In this document: piece after piece, positions 1 through 6,875 of the stretch
Numbering within the stretch: the first letter of the stretch is position 1
How the letters are laid out: each line of letters begins with the position of its first letter
NCBI GenBank assembly: GCA_021802745.1
Contig: JAJZRK010000031.1
Span: 1-20,076 of the forward strand
Direction: 5' to 3'
Source of the DNA: a bacterium
GTDB lineage: Bacteria; Gemmatimonadota; Gemmatimonadetes; Gemmatimonadales; Gemmatimonadaceae
DNA: 20,076 nucleotides
The notes under the pieces: generated by a model
Database searches by the model: none
Seen by the model: only the letters and a program-made list of their open reading frames with translations
Told to the model about the DNA's origin: nothing
Made by a program: the position numbers and the translations under genes

Positions 1-90
1 TCTGCGTGGCGCGCGGTCTTTACCCCCAGTGGGAGCGGTCGCGGGGCGGGTCGGGGTCGTGGGTGGCTCCGTGCTGAAGAAGGCCGCAGT
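1..90. repeat. Truncated copy of the heptamer/hairpin repeat element
   Basis: Bases 1-32 match bases 185-216 at 31 of 32 positions (the difference is t19 versus c203). The downstream part, with one CTCCGTG at 67-73 and a gaagaaggccg stretch, parallels the right flank of the fuller element at 217-270. The most economical reading is a second, decayed right half of the same dispersed repeat, with its heptamer array reduced to one unit. Any left half would lie outside the window. No gene is supported here. Confidence 0.6.
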
Positions 91-101
91 GGAACGCTGA
101 A

Positions 102-266
102 CTTCTTCATCACGGAGACACGGAGAGCACGGAGGTTCACGGAGACTGCAACTTCTTGGGGGAACTGCGCGCGCCACGCAGGCTTCTGCGTGGCGCGCGG
201 TCCTTACCCCCAGTGGTGGTAACCTCCGTGCCGCTCCGTGTCCTCCGTGACTCCGTGATGAAAAAG
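102..266. repeat. Nested inverted-repeat element with CACGGAG arrays
   Basis: The left arm (102-144) carries four CACGGAG heptamers at 111, 119, 128 and 138. The right arm (224-266) carries four copies of the complement CTCCGTG, starting at 224, 234, 243 and 251. Spacers between heptamers are 1, 2 and 3 nt counted inward from the outer end of each arm, so the arms mirror each other. A perfect 14-bp hairpin (168-199) sits in the centre. I see no coding sequence. Similar CACGGAG-type intergenic repeats occur in other soil bacteria as far as I recall, but no family name is claimed. Confidence 0.75.
168..199. terminator. Perfect 14-bp hairpin, possible terminator of the 282-3762 operon
   Basis: Bases 168-181 pair perfectly with 186-199 around a 4-nt loop (182-185, gctt). 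The stem is almost pure G:C. It lies about 80 nt past the stop of the minus-strand PLP enzyme gene, so it could end or stabilise that transcript. There is no clear U-tract on either strand, so this is not a canonical intrinsic terminator. It is also the core of the surrounding inverted-repeat element. Confidence 0.45.
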
Positions 267-281
267 GCCGGCGCGTCCGCG

Positions 282-1391
282 CTACGTCCCGATCAGCACC
301 CCGTACCCCCGGCCGCGCGCATCCACGGGCCACGACGTCACCACCTCGCCGCCGCGCACACCGAAGATGACGTCATTGAGGTGCGTCACGATGCACACAT
401 GGTTGGGGACCACCCGCACCTGCTCTCCCACCTGCGGCCGCCAGTCGGTGGTGGAAAGGTCGAGGATGCCGTGCTCCTCGCTCATCCGCGTCACGACGAC
501 TTCGGGGCGGTCCCACAGCGCTCCCCACCCTTCGCCGCCGGCGCCGCGGATCGACTCGCGCCCCAGCGCCTTGGCGCCGGCGTCAATGACGGCCTGCCCC
601 GGCACGCTCGTGCTCACCACGGTGGCCAGCACGGTGAACGCGCAGTCGGCCCACTGGCAGGCACCGATCTCCGCCGTCGTCCGGTCGTTGTACACATACG
701 TCCCGGGGCGGATCTCGGTAATGCCCGTGATCTCGTGCGACCGCCACATGGTCGGCGTCGAGCCGCCGCTCACCACGGCTGGAGGCATGCCGGCGTCGGT
801 AAACGCCTGAATCGCGTCCGCCACCCGGTGGCGGAGCCGTTCGAGCGATGCGTCCTGCGAGGTCACGGGTTCGCGAATGTGCCCGGGATAGAACGCAATT
901 CCCGAGAACTCCAGCGGCGGATTGGAATGCACATGTCGCGCCAGCGCGATGGCGTCATCGAGCGACGGCACGCCGACGCGATGCATGCCGGCGTCGAACT
1001 CCACGGTCACGGCCACAGCGCGGTCGTGCCGCACGGCGGCGGCCCAGAGTTCGTCAATCGCGTGCGCCGAGTCGAGCTGCACGCGGAGCGCCACGTCCTC
1101 GCGCACCGAGAAGAGGCGGTCGAGCTTCGCGTGCCCGATGACCGGATAGGCGACGAGCAGGTCGTCGGTGGCCTGCTGCATCACGGTGGCCTCGTGCGGC
1201 GTGGCGCAGGTCAGCCCCGCCGCGCCGCGGCGCACCTGCTCCTGCCCGACGAACACCGACTTGTGCGTCTTCGTGTGCGGGCGCAGCGCGAGCTGGTGCG
1301 CGTCCGCATAGCCCTGCATGGCGTCGAGGTTGTGCGCCATCACGTCGAGTTCGACGAGCGGCACCGGGGTTTCGAGCTGATCGAAGGTCAT
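282..1391 (-). CDS. D-threonine aldolase / D-serine dehydratase-family PLP enzyme
   Basis: A 369-residue protein with the alanine-racemase-like (fold type III) PLP barrel at the N terminus and the D-serine-dehydratase-like domain at the C terminus. Near residues 37-44 it shows the family motif RPHTKTHK; Lys41 is the expected Schiff-base lysine. A His-x-Cys pair (His331, Cys333 in PNHVC) matches the metal site of eukaryotic-type D-serine dehydratases, next to a conserved HLND segment. Known members cleave D-threonine/D-3-hydroxy amino acids or dehydrate D-serine, and sequence alone does not separate these here. No signal peptide is seen, so it is probably cytosolic. The ATG at 1391 lies 4 bp after the stop of the upstream DUF5916 gene, implying co-transcription. 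It has normal family length and no obvious damage. The family call is firm and the substrate is uncertain. Confidence 0.9.
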   Translation of the reverse strand: MTFDQLETPVPLVELDVMAHNLDAMQGYADAHQLALRPHTKTHKSVFVGQEQVRRGAAGLTCATPHEATVMQQATDDLLVAYPVIGHAKLDRLFSVREDVALRVQLDSAHAIDELWAAAVRHDRAVAVTVEFDAGMHRVGVPSLDDAIALARHVHSNPPLEFSGIAFYPGHIREPVTSQDASLERLRHRVADAIQAFTDAGMPPAVVSGGSTPTMWRSHEITGITEIRPGTYVYNDRTTAEIGACQWADCAFTVLATVVSTSVPGQAVIDAGAKALGRESIRGAGGEGWGALWDRPEVVVTRMSEEHGILDLSTTDWRPQVGEQVRVVPNHVCIVTHLNDVIFGVRGGEVVTSWPVDARGRGYGVLIGT

Positions 1392-1395
1392 GCGC

Positions 1396-3762
1396 TTACC
1401 GGCGGAAGAGGTAGCTCGCCTTCACGAAGAAGGCATTATCGCGGCGCGCGAGGTGCTCGAATCGCAGGGGCTGGGGCTCGGTCATGCGCGCGCCGTACCC
1501 TACATAGAATACCGTGCCGGGCTGGGGTTGGTACATGACCAGCCAGTCGGCGCGGAACGAATTGTCGCTGTATCCCGTGGCCGGCACCCAGGCGCCGCCG
1601 CGCTGCCGCAGCAGCGGAAAGCCAGTGCGCCCCTCATCCCGCAGGTCAAGCACCTTCTCGGTCAAGTACTCGCCGATGAGGCGTGCCGAGAGGGCGCGCG
1701 TGGCCTGGTACTCGAGCTTCAGGCGCGGGTTGCGCAGGATCCCCACCGTGCCGCCGCCGTGCTTGCGGTCGTATTCCTGCAGCTGGTAGGCGGCGTTGAG
1801 CCGCAGCTGTTCGGAGGCGCGCAAATCAAGCGAGGCCTGGAAGTACACGATGTCGGACGAGGCCCACTCGTAGAAGTTCTCGTCCTGGCCCCAGAGAAAG
1901 AGCGTGCTGGCCGAGAACCAGCGGAACTGCGGCGTGGCCACGCGGATGACGTAGTCGCGGTTGGGAAGCCGCGGCGTGCCGGTGAACGGCAACGTGTCCA
2001 CGCCGCCCCCGGTTCGTGGCGCCGCGATGCGATACAGCGAGCCGTAATAGGCGGGGTCGTATCCGAACGTCTCGACCAGGAAAGCGAGGCCGCCGTTCCA
2101 GCCGCCGCGCAGGTTAGCGTCGAGGTTGAAGTGCAGCTTCTTGTCGCGCGCGTCGCCGCGCGCAAAGAACCGGTCGTAGAACCAGAGGCCGTCCAGCGCC
2201 ATGTTCGGCGTGACGCTCTCGAGCCACGAGCCCTGCTTCATGAAGATCGTGTAGCGCGGCGAGACGTTGACCTGCACCTGGCCGCCGCGCGCGATGAATC
2301 CGCTCTCCGTCCGGAAGTCGGGGTCAATGCCGTTCACCAGCGTGGTGACGCCAAACGCGCGGCCGTTGCGCGACAGCCGCATGTCCCAGAGCGGCGCGCT
2401 GTACGTCCGGCCGGCGCGCGAGGTGCGCGAGCCGGCGAGCTGCAGGCTCGCCGAGTAGATGCGGCGGCGCACGAACCGCCCGTCCACGTCCAGCACGCGG
2501 TTGCTGTTGGCGCCGTCCACGCGGTCGGTGTACAGCATCCCCACGCGTCCCTGCGCGCCCAGGTCGCGCGAGACGCGCAGGATGTTGAAGAGCGGGCGGT
2601 CGCGGCCCGAGGTGCTGGCCACGCGGTCGTCCACGGCCGAGAGCAGGCCGACATTCGTCGTCCCCGCCTTGCCGGTGAGCTTCACCGCGGCGATGGGCTG
2701 CACCATCCGCCGGGTGTAGACCAGGCGGTTGGTGGTGCTGAATTGCTCGATGCCGTCGAGGAAGAATGGACGCTTCTCGGGGAAGGAGAGCGCCTGCCGC
2801 GGGTCGAACGAGAATTGCCCAGCGTCCGCCTCCACCTGCGAAAAGTCCGGGTTCACCGTCCCGTTGAGCGTCAGGTTGTTCGTGACGCCCCAGCGGACGT
2901 TGGCGCCGAGGTCCGGCGACCTCGCCGTGTACTCCCAGCGGCCGTCCCCGGCGCGCGGCAGGCCGTCGGCGCGGTCGGTCACTTCGGGCGTGAGGTCGAG
3001 CACGAGCCCCCGACGCAGGTCGGTGAGCCCGGTCAGCGTGCCCGACTGCGCAAGGAACGACGCGTTGGCGCGCTGGGCCGGCGTCCAGCTGTCCTCGTAG
3101 CCGGAGTGCTGCACGCGGCGCGTGATGTTGATCCCCCACGTCTGCGCCACCGCCGACTGGTACCGCAGCGACTTGAAGGGGATGCGCAGTTCCACCTCGT
3201 AGCCCCACGGCGTCATGCGCCCCTTCGACTGGAAAACGAAGTCCGGACTGAGGTCGGCGCTCTCCCGTGACGGCACGGAACTCATGAAGCTGCTGTTGCC
3301 GATCTGCCCGGCTTCCTTCAACACGCCGTCCGCCTGCACGCCGAGCGGATTGACGATGAACACGGTCGCCTGCCGGCCATCGTTGTACGTGCCCAGCAGC
3401 AACTGCACGTAATCGTCGTTCTGGATCCGGTCGCGCTCGGCGAGCGTGGCGCGCACCTCGCCGTGCGGCTCAAACGCGCGGACGCCAACGTGGATGGCGG
3501 TGGGCGAATACCAGACAAGCACCTCGGTGCTGTCGGCCGCGGGAATGCCGTCCTTGGGCGAGAACTGCGAGAAGCCGGTCAGCACGGCGGCACGCGACCA
3601 GACCGGCTCGTCGAGCGCGCCGTCCACGGTGATCGCGACCTCCACGCGCGGCGGCGCGACCGCCACCTGGCCGCGCCGGCCGTTGAACACGGGCGCGGGG
3701 TCGGCTGGCACCTGCAGGAGTGCGCCGAACAAAGCGAACGCGAGAAAGAGTGAGGGCAGCAT
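1396..3762 (-). CDS. DUF5916 outer-membrane-type protein with CBM9-like N-terminal domain
   Basis: A 788-residue protein. The chosen ATG at 3762 is followed by a hydrophobic signal peptide (MLPSLFLAFALFGALLQ). A longer open frame upstream would run into the divergent channel gene and adds only an Arg-rich, non-secretory leader. Residues about 40-220 resemble the carbohydrate-binding-family-9-like beta-sandwich (ITVDGALDEPVW, RDRIQNDDYVQLLLGTYNDG). The remainder matches the DUF5916 pattern: FPEKRPFFLDG, RNGRAFG, many alternating amphipathic strands and an aromatic C-terminal strand ending SYLFRR, consistent with an outer-membrane barrel. The molecular function of DUF5916 is not established; the N-terminal domain suggests glycan binding or uptake, which is inference. 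It leads an apparent two-gene operon with the PLP enzyme and is divergent from the K+ channel gene across a 71-bp gap. Confidence 0.85.
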   Translation of the reverse strand: MLPSLFLAFALFGALLQVPADPAPVFNGRRGQVAVAPPRVEVAITVDGALDEPVWSRAAVLTGFSQFSPKDGIPAADSTEVLVWYSPTAIHVGVRAFEPHGEVRATLAERDRIQNDDYVQLLLGTYNDGRQATVFIVNPLGVQADGVLKEAGQIGNSSFMSSVPSRESADLSPDFVFQSKGRMTPWGYEVELRIPFKSLRYQSAVAQTWGINITRRVQHSGYEDSWTPAQRANASFLAQSGTLTGLTDLRRGLVLDLTPEVTDRADGLPRAGDGRWEYTARSPDLGANVRWGVTNNLTLNGTVNPDFSQVEADAGQFSFDPRQALSFPEKRPFFLDGIEQFSTTNRLVYTRRMVQPIAAVKLTGKAGTTNVGLLSAVDDRVASTSGRDRPLFNILRVSRDLGAQGRVGMLYTDRVDGANSNRVLDVDGRFVRRRIYSASLQLAGSRTSRAGRTYSAPLWDMRLSRNGRAFGVTTLVNGIDPDFRTESGFIARGGQVQVNVSPRYTIFMKQGSWLESVTPNMALDGLWFYDRFFARGDARDKKLHFNLDANLRGGWNGGLAFLVETFGYDPAYYGSLYRIAAPRTGGGVDTLPFTGTPRLPNRDYVIRVATPQFRWFSASTLFLWGQDENFYEWASSDIVYFQASLDLRASEQLRLNAAYQLQEYDRKHGGGTVGILRNPRLKLEYQATRALSARLIGEYLTEKVLDLRDEGRTGFPLLRQRGGAWVPATGYSDNSFRADWLVMYQPQPGTVFYVGYGARMTEPQPLRFEHLARRDNAFFVKASYLFRR

Positions 3763-3819
3763 CAGGATGGGTTGGGAGGGGGCGCACACCCTACGCACGC
3801 GGCACGCGCGGCGTTTCCA

Positions 3820-3825
3820 TAACTT
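3820..3825 (+). promoter_or_regulatory. Putative -10 box (TAACTT) of the KirBac gene
   Basis: TAACTT fits the TANNNT -10 pattern and ends 8 nt before the ATG at 3834. No convincing -35 or Shine-Dalgarno is visible. The placement would put the transcript start at or next to the start codon, as in leaderless genes. It is low-complexity evidence on its own, but repeats what is seen at 12683-12688 and 12763-12768. Confidence 0.35.
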
Positions 3826-3833
3826 AGCACCCC

Positions 3834-4802
3834 ATGGAAACCATGAACTACGCCGCCATTTCCCAGCCCAAGGGCCCGGAAGAAAAGGGTGACCTCGGGT
3901 TCGGCGCCGTCGTGTCAACCGCCAGCCGCAAGCGGCTGCTCAACCACGACGGCCCGTTCAACGTGCGCCGCGTCGGCTTGCCGTGGTCCGAGGTTGTCAG
4001 CCTGTACCACAGGGCGCTCACCCTCCGCTGGCCGGCCTTCTTTGGCTGGGTGACGCTCATCTACCTCGGCATCAACGTCGTCTTCGCCGTCGCCTTCCTG
4101 GCGTGCGGCGACGCCGCCATTCACGGTCCCGACGCCGCAACGATGGGCGGCGCGTTCGGGCGCGCTTTCTTCTTTTCGGTCGAGACCTTCGCCACCATCG
4201 GGTACGGCAACATCAGCCCCGCCGGCCTGGTGCCGCACCTCATCATGACGGTCGAGGCGCTCGTCGGCGTGCTGGCGCAGGCGCTGATCACCGGCCTTTT
4301 CTTCGCGCGCTTCGCCCGCCCCACCGCGCAGGTCACGTTCAGCCGGCACCTTGTCATCGCGCCGTTCAAGGACGGCAAGGCCCTGATGATCCGCATGGCC
4401 AACCGCCGCCGGAACGAACTCATCGAACTGAAGGCGTCACTCTCGTTCTCGTACGTGGACAGCTCCACCGGTGTCGCCGTGCGCCGCTACCGTCCGCTCG
4501 TGCTCGACCGCGCCGAGGTGACCTTCTTCCCGCTCGCGTGGACGATCGTGCGCCCCATCACGCCGGCCAGTCCGCTCTGGGGGCTCGACGCGGCCGCCCT
4601 GCAGGACAAGGATGCCGAAATCCTGCTCCTCCTTTCCGGCACCGACGACACCTTTGCCACCACGGTGCACGCGCGCACGTCGTACAAGTCCGACGAGCTG
4701 CTGTGGAACACCAAGTTCAACAACATCTTCAATCCGCCCGACGCCGAGGGAGTGATGTCGCTCAACATCAGCCGGCTCGACGAGGTCCAGCCGGTCGGCT
4801 GA
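3834..4802 (+). CDS. Inward-rectifier potassium channel (KirBac type)
   Basis: A 322-residue protein, the usual KirBac length. Order: cytosolic N terminus with slide-helix region (about 50-65), membrane helix 1 (about 66-90), pore helix (about 108-120), selectivity filter TIGYG at 121-125, membrane helix 2 (about 133-160) ending in FFARFARP, then a C-terminal beta-rich cytosolic Kir domain containing VRRYRPLVLDRAEVTFFPLAWTI-type strands. Family members form tetrameric K+ channels in the inner membrane, gated by lipids, pH or ligands. A second in-frame ATG at 3843 is possible, but 3834 better fits the -10-like box. It is divergent from the DUF5916 gene and convergent with the SET-domain gene. 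No regulatory partner is evident nearby. Confidence 0.93.
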   Translation: METMNYAAISQPKGPEEKGDLGFGAVVSTASRKRLLNHDGPFNVRRVGLPWSEVVSLYHRALTLRWPAFFGWVTLIYLGINVVFAVAFLACGDAAIHGPDAATMGGAFGRAFFFSVETFATIGYGNISPAGLVPHLIMTVEALVGVLAQALITGLFFARFARPTAQVTFSRHLVIAPFKDGKALMIRMANRRRNELIELKASLSFSYVDSSTGVAVRRYRPLVLDRAEVTFFPLAWTIVRPITPASPLWGLDAAALQDKDAEILLLLSGTDDTFATTVHARTSYKSDELLWNTKFNNIFNPPDAEGVMSLNISRLDEVQPVG

Positions 4803-4829
4803 ACGCCCGCTCACCGCGGTCTACCGCGC

Positions 4830-4861
4830 CGGCGGGGGAGGCGTTGCAGCCTCCCCCGCCG
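4830..4861. terminator. Bidirectional terminator-like hairpin between convergent genes
   Basis: Bases 4830-4842 pair perfectly with 4849-4861 (13 bp, nearly all G:C) around a 6-nt loop gttgca (4843-4848). It starts 27 nt after the K+ channel stop and ends 4 nt before the SET gene stop on the other strand, so it can serve both transcripts. No U-tract is present, as is common in very high-GC genomes. Confidence 0.75.
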
Positions 4862-4865
4862 CGCG

Positions 4866-5393
4866 TCACGGCTCGCGCCGCTTGTCGGTGTGCCGCGCCA
4901 CCGCGTGGTGCGGCTTGCGCCGCGTGGGCTTCTTCGGTGCGAGAATGGTGCCCCGGCACTTTGCCGCGCCGCAGTGGCAGGCGTAGCGCCGTTCGTCCTC
5001 GGCCGTCTCGGTGCCGTCGCGTTCGTAGCCGTAATCGTAGAACAGCTCGTCGCCCTTCGCGATGGGCCGGATGGCGTGGATGAAGACGCGGCTCCGCTCG
5101 ATGACGGCCTCGCAGTTTGGCGCGCATGAGTGGTTGATGAAGCGCGCGTCGTTGCCGCCCACCGACGCGTCAATCACGGTCTGCCGCGACACGGAGAACA
5201 GGAAGGTGTGGTGCGACGTCATGCTGGCGTCGTCGTAGCGCGCGTCGGCCACGGCGTGCGTGATGCGCTCGCCGAGGTACTCGATGAGGCGCTCACCCTT
5301 GCGGATGTCGCGCGTGGCGAAGGCACCGCGTCCGGAGACGGCGGACCGGCGAATCCTGAACGGAACGTCCGTGGAGCTCGAGCGAGGGGGCAT
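4866..5393 (-). CDS. Small SET-domain protein lysine methyltransferase with post-SET motif
   Basis: A 175-residue protein made almost entirely of a SET domain. It contains GRGAFA (21-26), the cofactor-binding motif RFINHSCAPNC (84-94; Asn87, His88), GDELFYDYGY (114-123; catalytic-site tyrosines) and a post-SET CHCGAAKC (139-146). Cys139, Cys141 and Cys146, with Cys90, could form the zinc site known in post-SET enzymes. SET enzymes transfer methyl groups from S-adenosylmethionine to protein lysines. The native substrate in bacteria is usually unknown. The tail (about 153-175) is rich in Lys, Arg and His. No signal peptide or membrane segment is present. It stands alone on the minus strand, convergent with the KirBac gene and divergent from the aldehyde dehydrogenase. 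Confidence 0.9.
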   Translation of the reverse strand: MPPRSSSTDVPFRIRRSAVSGRGAFATRDIRKGERLIEYLGERITHAVADARYDDASMTSHHTFLFSVSRQTVIDASVGGNDARFINHSCAPNCEAVIERSRVFIHAIRPIAKGDELFYDYGYERDGTETAEDERRYACHCGAAKCRGTILAPKKPTRRKPHHAVARHTDKRREP

Positions 5394-5417
5394 GTGGTGA
5401 AGGCGAGGGATCGGTGA

Positions 5418-5445
5418 AAGTTAGTCGCGCGGCGGTGTCACTCAA
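5418..5445 (-). promoter_or_regulatory. Putative promoter of the SET-domain gene
   Basis: Reading the minus strand, TTGAGT (5445-5440) resembles a -35 box and TAACTT (5423-5418) a -10 box, separated by 16 nt. The -10 box ends 24 nt before the ATG at 5393, leaving a short leader without an evident Shine-Dalgarno sequence. The match is partial on both boxes. Confidence 0.4.
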
Positions 5446-5489
5446 ACGGTTGGCGTGATCGCGGCGGACTGGCGCTGGCCCTCCGTGTC

Positions 5490-6875
5490 ATGCATCGTGC
5501 GATCATGCCCCAGACCAGTGTGAATCCTGCCACCGGCGACGTGCTGGCCGAGATCGCCGATCATACCGCCGCCGAGATCGAGCGCCTCGTGTCGCGCGCC
5601 GCGGCGGCGGCGCCGCGCGCTCGCGCCACGCCGCTCGCGCAGCGCACCGCGATGCTGCGCCGGCTCGCCGACCTGCTCGACGCCGAGCGCGACGGGCTCG
5701 CCCGGCTCGCCACGCGCGAGATGGGCAAGCCCATTGAGGCCGCCCGGCAGGAAGTCGTCAAGTGCGCCTCCGCCTGCCGCTACTACGCCGACGAGGCGCC
5801 GGCGCTGCTCGCTCCCGAGCGCGTCATGCGCGACGGCGGCGAGGACGGCGCCGTGCACTTCCTGCCGCTCGGCGTGCTCCTTGCCATCATGCCGTGGAAT
5901 TTTCCGTACTGGCAGGCGATACGCGCCGCCGCGCCGGCGCTCGCCGCGGGCAACGTGGTGATGCTCAAGCACGCGTCCAACGTGCCACAGTGCGCGCTCG
6001 CCATCGAGCGCCTGTTCGTGGCGGCCGGCGCGACCGATGGCGCCTTCACCACCCTGCTGATCCCGGCGGCCCGGGCCGGGGCGCTCATCGCGGACCCGCG
6101 CATTGCGGCCGTGACGCTCACCGGCTCCGAGGCCGCGGGGCGCGACGTCGGCGCCCGCGCCGGGCGCGCCATCAAGCCCTGCGTCCTCGAACTCGGCGGC
6201 AGCGACCCGTTCGTCGTGCTGGCCAGCGCCGACGTGGATGCCGCCGCGCACACCGCCGCCCGCGCCCGCTGCATCAACAACGGCCAGTCGTGCATCGCGG
6301 CCAAGCGCTTCATCGTGCACACCGACGTGATCGGCGCGTTTGCGCAGCGGTTCACCGACGCGATGCGCGCGATGGTCATCGGCGATCCCCTGCTCGACCG
6401 CACCGACATCGGCCCGCTCGCCACCGCCGCCATCCGGAGCGAGGTGGACGACCAGGTGCGCCGCACGGTCGCCGCCGGCGCGCGCGTGCTCTGCGGCGGC
6501 ATCGTGCCCGCCGGCCCCGGCCACTTCTATCCGCCCACCGTGCTCGCCGACGTCCCGCGCGACGCGGCGGCCGCGCGCGAGGAAGTGTTTGGCCCGGTCG
6601 CCCCGCTCTTCCGTGCGGCCAGCGCCGACGAGGCGCTCGCGCTCGCCAACGACACGACGTTCGGGCTCGGCGCATCCGTCTGGACGCGCGACGCCGAGGA
6701 AGCGAGGCGATTCGCGGCCGAGATCGAGGCCGGATCCGTCTTCATCAACGCCATGATGGCCAGTGATCCTCGCTTCCCGTTCGGCGGTGTGAAGGCCAGC
6801 GGCATCGGGCGCGAGCTCGCGCGCGAAGGGCTGCGCGCGTTCGTGAACGTCAAGACGGTGCGCGGCTCCGCTTAG
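5490..6875 (+). CDS. Aldehyde dehydrogenase, Sad/YneI-type succinate-semialdehyde dehydrogenase
   Basis: A 461-residue aldehyde dehydrogenase of the short class typified by E. coli Sad (YneI). Family landmarks are MPWNFPYW (134-141; Asn136 of the oxyanion site), LKH (Lys160, cofactor binding), LTGS (210-213), LELGGSDPF (233-241; general base Glu234), NNGQSC (263-268; catalytic Cys268), YPPTVLADV, EEVFGPV and FPFGGVKASGIGREL. Known relatives oxidise succinate semialdehyde with NAD(P)+; the actual substrate here is inferred from that resemblance. A second ATG at 5505 would give a 456-residue form starting MPQTSVNPATG, and no Shine-Dalgarno decides between them. The protein is cytosolic, complete and stands alone on this strand. 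Its stop overlaps the stop of the convergent kinase gene by 4 bp. Confidence 0.93.
   Translation: MHRAIMPQTSVNPATGDVLAEIADHTAAEIERLVSRAAAAAPRARATPLAQRTAMLRRLADLLDAERDGLARLATREMGKPIEAARQEVVKCASACRYYADEAPALLAPERVMRDGGEDGAVHFLPLGVLLAIMPWNFPYWQAIRAAAPALAAGNVVMLKHASNVPQCALAIERLFVAAGATDGAFTTLLIPAARAGALIADPRIAAVTLTGSEAAGRDVGARAGRAIKPCVLELGGSDPFVVLASADVDAAAHTAARARCINNGQSCIAAKRFIVHTDVIGAFAQRFTDAMRAMVIGDPLLDRTDIGPLATAAIRSEVDDQVRRTVAAGARVLCGGIVPAGPGHFYPPTVLADVPRDAAAAREEVFGPVAPLFRAASADEALALANDTTFGLGASVWTRDAEEARRFAAEIEAGSVFINAMMASDPRFPFGGVKASGIGRELAREGLRAFVNVKTVRGSA

Noticed and set aside
111..257. CRISPR array suggested by the repeated heptamers
   Set aside because: The units are 7 bp with 1-3-nt spacers and occur in inverted halves. 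CRISPR repeats are much longer with unique spacers of about 30 bp, and no cas gene is present.
3763..3918. Longer N terminus for the DUF5916 gene starting at 3918
   Set aside because: It would add 52 Arg/Trp-rich residues before a clear signal peptide and would overlap the start of the divergent K+ channel gene.
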